Shown here one piece after another: positions 32,302 through 36,269 of a stretch of 36,269 nt of DNA. The DNA lies in assembly GCA_016928575.1 (NCBI GenBank), contig JAFGKK010000120.1:1-36269 (forward strand). The letters are read 5' to 3'. Position 1 is the stretch's first letter; each line of letters opens with the position of its first letter. This stretch comes from Anaerolineales bacterium. GTDB taxonomy: Bacteria > Chloroflexota > Anaerolineae > Anaerolineales > RBG-16-64-43. The notes under the pieces are model-generated. The model made no database searches and was not told the DNA's origin. It worked only from the letters and a program-made list of their open reading frames with translations. A program made the position numbers and the translations under genes.

Positions 32302-33615
32302 ATGGATATCCGTCCATCGCGGATCCGGTCCGTTTGGTTCGTCGCCCTCATCCTGACGCTCTCCTGCGCCCAAACCCGCACGAATCCTCCGCCGGAGACC
32401 CCGACGGCGCGGGGGTCGACGCCGACGGGGGCGCTCTCCGCCTCAGCCGACTCTTCCGGAACGATATCCTGTTCGGAGGAAGTAACCGGACCGGTGCCGT
32501 CGGAGTATCAAGCCACGTACGCTTCTCTCGAAGCGCGCCTGACGGAGAAACTCGACACCCTGGCCGCCCTGCCGGAATCGTCCGGTTCCGAGCCTTATTT
32601 CGGGGCTGAGTTGATCCCCGCCAACGGGAACCGCGGCGACGCGCTGCTGCAACCCAACGCGCTTCCGGCGGTGAACCTTTATCTCGATCGGCTTCAAACG
32701 ATCGGGGTCACCGGGGTCTCCATTCAGGTCTCGGATCCGCTGCTGACTTCACCCGAGCTGGACAATTTCAGTTATCTGGAATTTTTCCGTCAAGTCGTCG
32801 AAGAGGCGCACCGCCGCGGCTTGAAGGTGATGGCGGAAACGGGACCGGCGTTCCCCGATCCGCAATACTCGAAACTGCAAATCGACTGGTCGGGCCTGAC
32901 CGCGGAGGAATATTTCAGCGACCGGAAACGGCAATTGACGCTGATCGCTTTGGAAATCCGTCCGGATTTTCTCTCGTTGGGCAACGAACCCGAAACCGAA
33001 CAATTGCTCACCGGGTTGGAGTTTACGCCGGAGGACTACCGCCGGTTCCTGAATTCGGCCGTCGCCGAGATCGGCGGCCTGGAGGGTCTGCAATTGGGCG
33101 GAGGAACGGGAAGCTGGGAGGATCCGGCCTACCGGGACGCGTTCCTGCAAACCGAAGGGCTGGATTTCCTCGACACCCATATCTATCCGATCGCCGGGCC
33201 GGCAACGGATTTCCTCGACGTCGTGCTGCAATCCGCCCATCTGGCGGCGGCCGCGGGCCGGAAGGTCGTCGTCGGAGAAAGCTGGTTGTACAAAGCCTTG
33301 CCCGAGGAACTGGTTTACGGGGCTTCGTATGCGTCGCTGTACGCGCGCGACGTGTTTAGTTTTTGGCAACCGCTCGATATCCTTTTCATCCGGATGATGG
33401 TCCGAATGGCGCGCGCCAAAGGGTTCGCGTATCTTTCGTTTTTTTGGTCCGGATACTTCTTCGCCTATTTGGACTACGAACAGACTCCCGCCGGGCTGTC
33501 GCCCGTCGAGCTTATCCGGACCCTCAACCAGGCGCAGTACAAGAACCTCGCCGCCGGCGAGTTCACGGCCGTCGGTTGCGCGTACCGCCAGGAAATCCGA
33601 TCCGCCGAAGGATAA
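32302..33615 (+). CDS. Glycosidase-like (TIM-barrel) lipoprotein
   Basis: A 437-residue exported protein with signal and lipobox (VALILTLSC, Cys22) and a Thr/Pro-rich linker. The body has a beta/alpha-barrel pattern: GVTGVSIQVSDP, EEAHRRGLKVMAETGP, then SLGNEPETE (Asn228-Glu229) and VVVGESWLYK (Glu326). An Asn-Glu-Pro followed about 97 residues later by a second Glu at a strand end is the arrangement of clan GH-A glycosidases (acid/base and nucleophile). No named GH family was recognised, and the sugar is unknown. It lies 15 bases upstream of the protease fusion gene, so both are probably co-transcribed. A weak TAGG ribosome site precedes the ATG. Confidence 0.72.
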   Translation: MDIRPSRIRSVWFVALILTLSCAQTRTNPPPETPTARGSTPTGALSASADSSGTISCSEEVTGPVPSEYQATYASLEARLTEKLDTLAALPESSGSEPYFGAELIPANGNRGDALLQPNALPAVNLYLDRLQTIGVTGVSIQVSDPLLTSPELDNFSYLEFFRQVVEEAHRRGLKVMAETGPAFPDPQYSKLQIDWSGLTAEEYFSDRKRQLTLIALEIRPDFLSLGNEPETEQLLTGLEFTPEDYRRFLNSAVAEIGGLEGLQLGGGTGSWEDPAYRDAFLQTEGLDFLDTHIYPIAGPATDFLDVVLQSAHLAAAAGRKVVVGESWLYKALPEELVYGASYASLYARDVFSFWQPLDILFIRMMVRMARAKGFAYLSFFWSGYFFAYLDYEQTPAGLSPVELIRTLNQAQYKNLAAGEFTAVGCAYRQEIRSAEG

Positions 33616-33630
33616 CCGGAGCGACCGCCG

Positions 33631-36102
33631 ATGACATCTGCCACCGCCCCCAACGACGCTTTTCCCTCTTCCGGCTCCGAACGGCCGCGCGGTCTTTGGC
33701 GCGCCGTTTTGCTCGGCTCCCTGCTGGCCGCCTGGCTGGCGGCGGCTCCCGTGCTCGCCCTGCTGGGCGGAATGCTCGCGTTCGGCTTCATCCCCGGAAG
33801 CTTCGCATTCTTCAGTCTGGTCCCGCAAGCCGGCTCTCTTCCGGCGGGTTTGACCGGCTTGATCCTCTGCCTGGCGGCTTTCTTCCTGGAAGCCTGCGTG
33901 ATTTTCCCGGTCTGGCGGATGACCCACCGCCGCCCAGGCTGGGAGACGGAGCACGCGGCCACCGGCGGCCTTCTGCTCACCGCTTTCTACCTGCTGGGCT
34001 GGGGGCTCGCCGGCCTGCCGTTTCCGGAACAGTCGGTTTGGCCGTTCCTCTTGCGGCTCCTCCTGGCGGCGCCCGCTCTGGGATGGATTTTCCGCCCGCT
34101 CTCTTCCCTGGCGCCCGCGTCTTTTGCGCGGCGCCATGCCTCCACGCTCCCGCTGGCGCTCGGCGCCGCCGCCATCCTGCTCCTGCCCTGGATGATTCAA
34201 GGCGCGCTGGGAACGGTCCGGGAGACCCTTTCCGCGCTCGTCACCGCTCTAGCCTACGGAGTCGGCGAGGAGCTCCTCCTGCGGGGCGTCGTGGCCGCGC
34301 TGATCGCGCGCGCCGCCGGCCGGCCGCGCCTCGGCTTTCTGCTGGGCATCTTGATCGGCCTGGCGATGCAGACCGGATACATTCTGCCCCAAGGGGATTG
34401 GATCTCCGCCCTGCGCCTGTTCAACACCGTCGCCGTCGGCGTGTTGGCCACCGAGCTGGCCGTGCGCGGATCACTGGGGAGCGCGATCCTGGTCCACACT
34501 GCTTTCGAGTTCGGATTCCCGGGCTGGGTGGATCCGCGGATGGAATTCTCGCTCCCGCATCCGGCGGCGCTGGAGAGCGTCGGATTGGTTTACCTGACCG
34601 GGATCGCCTTCGCCCTCGTCCGCATCCTCGGCGGCCGGATCCTTAAGCGCCAACCGCCGCCCCTCCGCCTTTCGGTATCGGCCGGGTTCGCCTTCCTCGC
34701 CCTGGCCGGCTCGGCCGCCGGGTACGCGGCCAAAGGGAATCCCGGCTTCACCGAGGACGGCTTCCTGATTATCCTTCGCGAACAAGCCGACGTCTCGGCG
34801 GCGGCCTCCATCGCGGACAGGGGGCAGCGCATCGAATACGTCTACCGGACTCTGGCCGAAACCGCGGAAACCACGCAGGCTCCCCTGCGGGCCGAGCTCG
34901 AGCGGCTGGGGGCGCGTTATCAGCCGCATTACCTCATCAACCTGATCGAGGTCTACGGCCGCGCCGATGGGATGACGGCCTTCGCCTCGCGGCCCGAGGT
35001 CCGGGAAGTCATCGTCAATCCGAATGTGCGGACGGTGAACTACAACGAAACCATGGATCTGCTTGTCCTTCCCATTCCCGGACAGGGGATCGAATGGAAC
35101 ATCACCGCCACCGGAGCGCCGCTGGTGTGGCAGGCCGGCGCCGACGGCCGCGGGATCGTCGTCGCCGGAGCCGACACCGGCGTGGATTGGACTCACCCGG
35201 CGCTGCAATCGAATTACCGCGGCTGGAGCAATGGTGCGGCCGCGCACGATTACCACTGGTACGATCCGTGGGACGATTCCGCCGCGCCGTGGGACGACCT
35301 GGGCCACGGCACCTATACGCTGGGAACGGCGGTCGGGCGGGACGGGGAGGAGAACCAAATCGGGATGGCGCCCGGCGCGCAGTGGATCGCCTGCCGCAAC
35401 ATGCGCTACGGGCTGGGCAATCCGGGAAAGTACCTCTCCTGCATGGAATTTTTCCTGGCGCCCTTCCCGCACGGGGGCGATCCGTTCCGCGACGGGCGTC
35501 CGGACCTCGCGCCGCACGTGGTCAACAATTCCTGGAGCTGTCCGGCGCGGGAAGGCTGCGGCGCCGATACGCTCGCGGCGGCCTTGCGCAACCTGCGCCT
35601 GGCGGGCATCATGATGGTCGCCGCAGCCGGCAACGAAGGCCCCGCCTGCGCCACCGCCGGCGACCCGCCGGCCAACTCGGGCGACGTCTTCACCGTCGGA
35701 GCCAGCGACGAAAACGATTCGCTGGCTTTCTTCTCCAGCCGCGGGCCCTCCGGGAGCCTCGTCAAGCCCGATATCACCGCCCCCGGCTGGATGGTCCGCT
35801 CCTGCATCCCCGGCGGCCTGTACAGCATCTCCGCCGGAACTTCGATCGCCGCGCCGCACGTAACCGGGGCGGTCGCGCTGTTGTGGTCGGCCTTCCCCGA
35901 GCTCGTCGGGCAGATCGAGCGCACGGAGGAAATCCTGCGCAGCTCGGCCCATCCGGTGGCGGCCGGACAATTCTGCGGCTTTCTGGAAAGCCGGGGGACG
36001 GAATGCCTGTGCGGCGCGGATACCAAATCGGGGATCCCCAACAACAGCTACGGATACGGGATGCTGCGGGTGGATACGGCGTTCAGCAAAGTATTATCCT
36101 AG
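33631..36102 (+). CDS. CPBP membrane protease domain fused to subtilisin-family (S8) protease
   Basis: An 823-residue fusion. Residues about 24-370 are membrane helices of the CPBP (Abi/CAAX) type: YGVGEELLLRG (Glu213-Glu214, Arg218) is motif 1 and HTAFEFGF (His289) the last motif; the middle FxxxH motif seems changed (LAMQTGY). A propeptide-like part (about 372-500, DGFLIILREQADV... ALASRPEVREVIVNPNVR style) leads to a subtilisin domain with Asp515 (GADTGVDWTHP), His559 (DLGHGTYTLGT), oxyanion Asn668 (AAGNEGP) and Ser738 (SAGTSIAAPHV). The catalytic triad is complete. The S8 part should lie outside the cell. Co-transcribed with the preceding lipoprotein gene. Confidence 0.88.
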   Translation: MTSATAPNDAFPSSGSERPRGLWRAVLLGSLLAAWLAAAPVLALLGGMLAFGFIPGSFAFFSLVPQAGSLPAGLTGLILCLAAFFLEACVIFPVWRMTHRRPGWETEHAATGGLLLTAFYLLGWGLAGLPFPEQSVWPFLLRLLLAAPALGWIFRPLSSLAPASFARRHASTLPLALGAAAILLLPWMIQGALGTVRETLSALVTALAYGVGEELLLRGVVAALIARAAGRPRLGFLLGILIGLAMQTGYILPQGDWISALRLFNTVAVGVLATELAVRGSLGSAILVHTAFEFGFPGWVDPRMEFSLPHPAALESVGLVYLTGIAFALVRILGGRILKRQPPPLRLSVSAGFAFLALAGSAAGYAAKGNPGFTEDGFLIILREQADVSAAASIADRGQRIEYVYRTLAETAETTQAPLRAELERLGARYQPHYLINLIEVYGRADGMTAFASRPEVREVIVNPNVRTVNYNETMDLLVLPIPGQGIEWNITATGAPLVWQAGADGRGIVVAGADTGVDWTHPALQSNYRGWSNGAAAHDYHWYDPWDDSAAPWDDLGHGTYTLGTAVGRDGEENQIGMAPGAQWIACRNMRYGLGNPGKYLSCMEFFLAPFPHGGDPFRDGRPDLAPHVVNNSWSCPAREGCGADTLAAALRNLRLAGIMMVAAAGNEGPACATAGDPPANSGDVFTVGASDENDSLAFFSSRGPSGSLVKPDITAPGWMVRSCIPGGLYSISAGTSIAAPHVTGAVALLWSAFPELVGQIERTEEILRSSAHPVAAGQFCGFLESRGTECLCGADTKSGIPNNSYGYGMLRVDTAFSKVLS

Positions 36103-36186
36103 AACGCCATTGGCCGCACACGGCGGAAAAGGCAAAAAAATATGCTGACTGCTTAGCCTGATACAGGCATCGGTAAAATTACTCAA
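36103..36186. other. Short gap before the intron
   Basis: About 84 bases, AT-richer than the flanks; holds the probable 3' exon of the group II intron. No other feature was seen. Confidence 0.4.
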
Positions 36187-36269
36187 ATCGAGTAGGGAGC
36201 GGTGACTGGCCGCTCCCTCTCACACCACCGGACATGCGGGTCCGCATCCGGCGGTTCGCAAAAGAGAAC
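36187..36269 (-). mobile_element. 3' end of a group II intron (domains V and VI), cut by the window edge
   Basis: On the minus strand, the domain V hairpin pairs ACCGCCGGA with TCCGGTGGT (36255-36247 with 36232-36224), with an upper stem TGCGG/CCGCA and a 2-base bulge. It contains a CGC triad in the lower stem. Domain VI is the GGGAGCGG/CCGCTCCC hairpin (36217-36210 with 36202-36195). The sequence TGTGAGAGGGAG ... CTACTCGAT is typical of bacterial introns of this type, and the probable 3' splice end (..GAT) is at 36187. The rest, including any reverse-transcriptase gene, lies beyond the right edge. Confidence 0.82.

Noticed and set aside
36103-36269. tRNA or attachment site at the right edge
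   Set aside because: The stem layout and flanking motif match group II intron domains V-VI, not a cloverleaf.

Overview
The window is about 36 kb of GC-rich bacterial chromosome. Its gene content and style suggest a member of the Chloroflexota, probably Anaerolineae-like. The pointers are an Agl23/TIGR03663-type membrane protein with a C-terminal NHL propeller, a T-box leader on serC, a non-RD Ser/Thr kinase, a concanavalin-like family without a catalytic motif, and many short intergenic hairpin repeats. This placement is inference; no rRNA or taxonomic marker was available. Most genes are housekeeping or conserved-hypothetical. No phage, plasmid or CRISPR locus is visible.

Left part (1-6.6 kb, + strand): three 107-bp tandem repeats precede a candidate Pho box and a phosphate operon, pstS-pstC-pstA-pstB-phoU-arsC-phoU. 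A thioredoxin-type arsenate reductase sits between two phoU paralogues. A 38-bp perfect palindrome and a strong promoter then lead into a serine-type T-box leader and serC (6.8-8.4 kb).

Middle (8.7-15.8 kb, + strand): a 1113-residue Agl23-like GT-C membrane protein with an NHL propeller is followed by a two-gene unit. Its promoter lies in a 13-bp inverted repeat and appears to give a leaderless mRNA. The unit encodes an HExxH metallopeptidase-like membrane protein and a 784-residue protein that looks like a degenerate zinc-ribbon DNA methyltransferase. On the minus strand (16.2-19.4 kb) are a family 5 solute-binding protein, secG and a Ca2+/H+ antiporter. A divergent + strand block follows: Ser/Thr kinase, ftsH, dedA-like and fmdB-like genes (19.6-23.9 kb).

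Right part (24.4-36.3 kb): a minus-strand pair encodes a small alpha/beta-barrel-like protein and a metallo-beta-lactamase-fold protein with a broken HxHxDH motif. Divergent to it are a concanavalin-like protein, an M50 site-2-type protease and a rhodanese. Next come a minus-strand Cys-rich lipoprotein, a cold-shock protein with a long structured leader, and trxB. A DUF503 gene, a glycosidase-like lipoprotein and an 823-residue fusion of a CPBP membrane-protease domain to a subtilisin domain follow on the + strand. The right edge cuts into the 3' end (domains V-VI) of a minus-strand group II intron.

The most unusual items are the CPBP-subtilisin fusion, the degenerate methyltransferase next to an HExxH protein, arsC inside the pst-phoU operon, the recurring leaderless-type promoters, and the intergenic inverted-repeat families.
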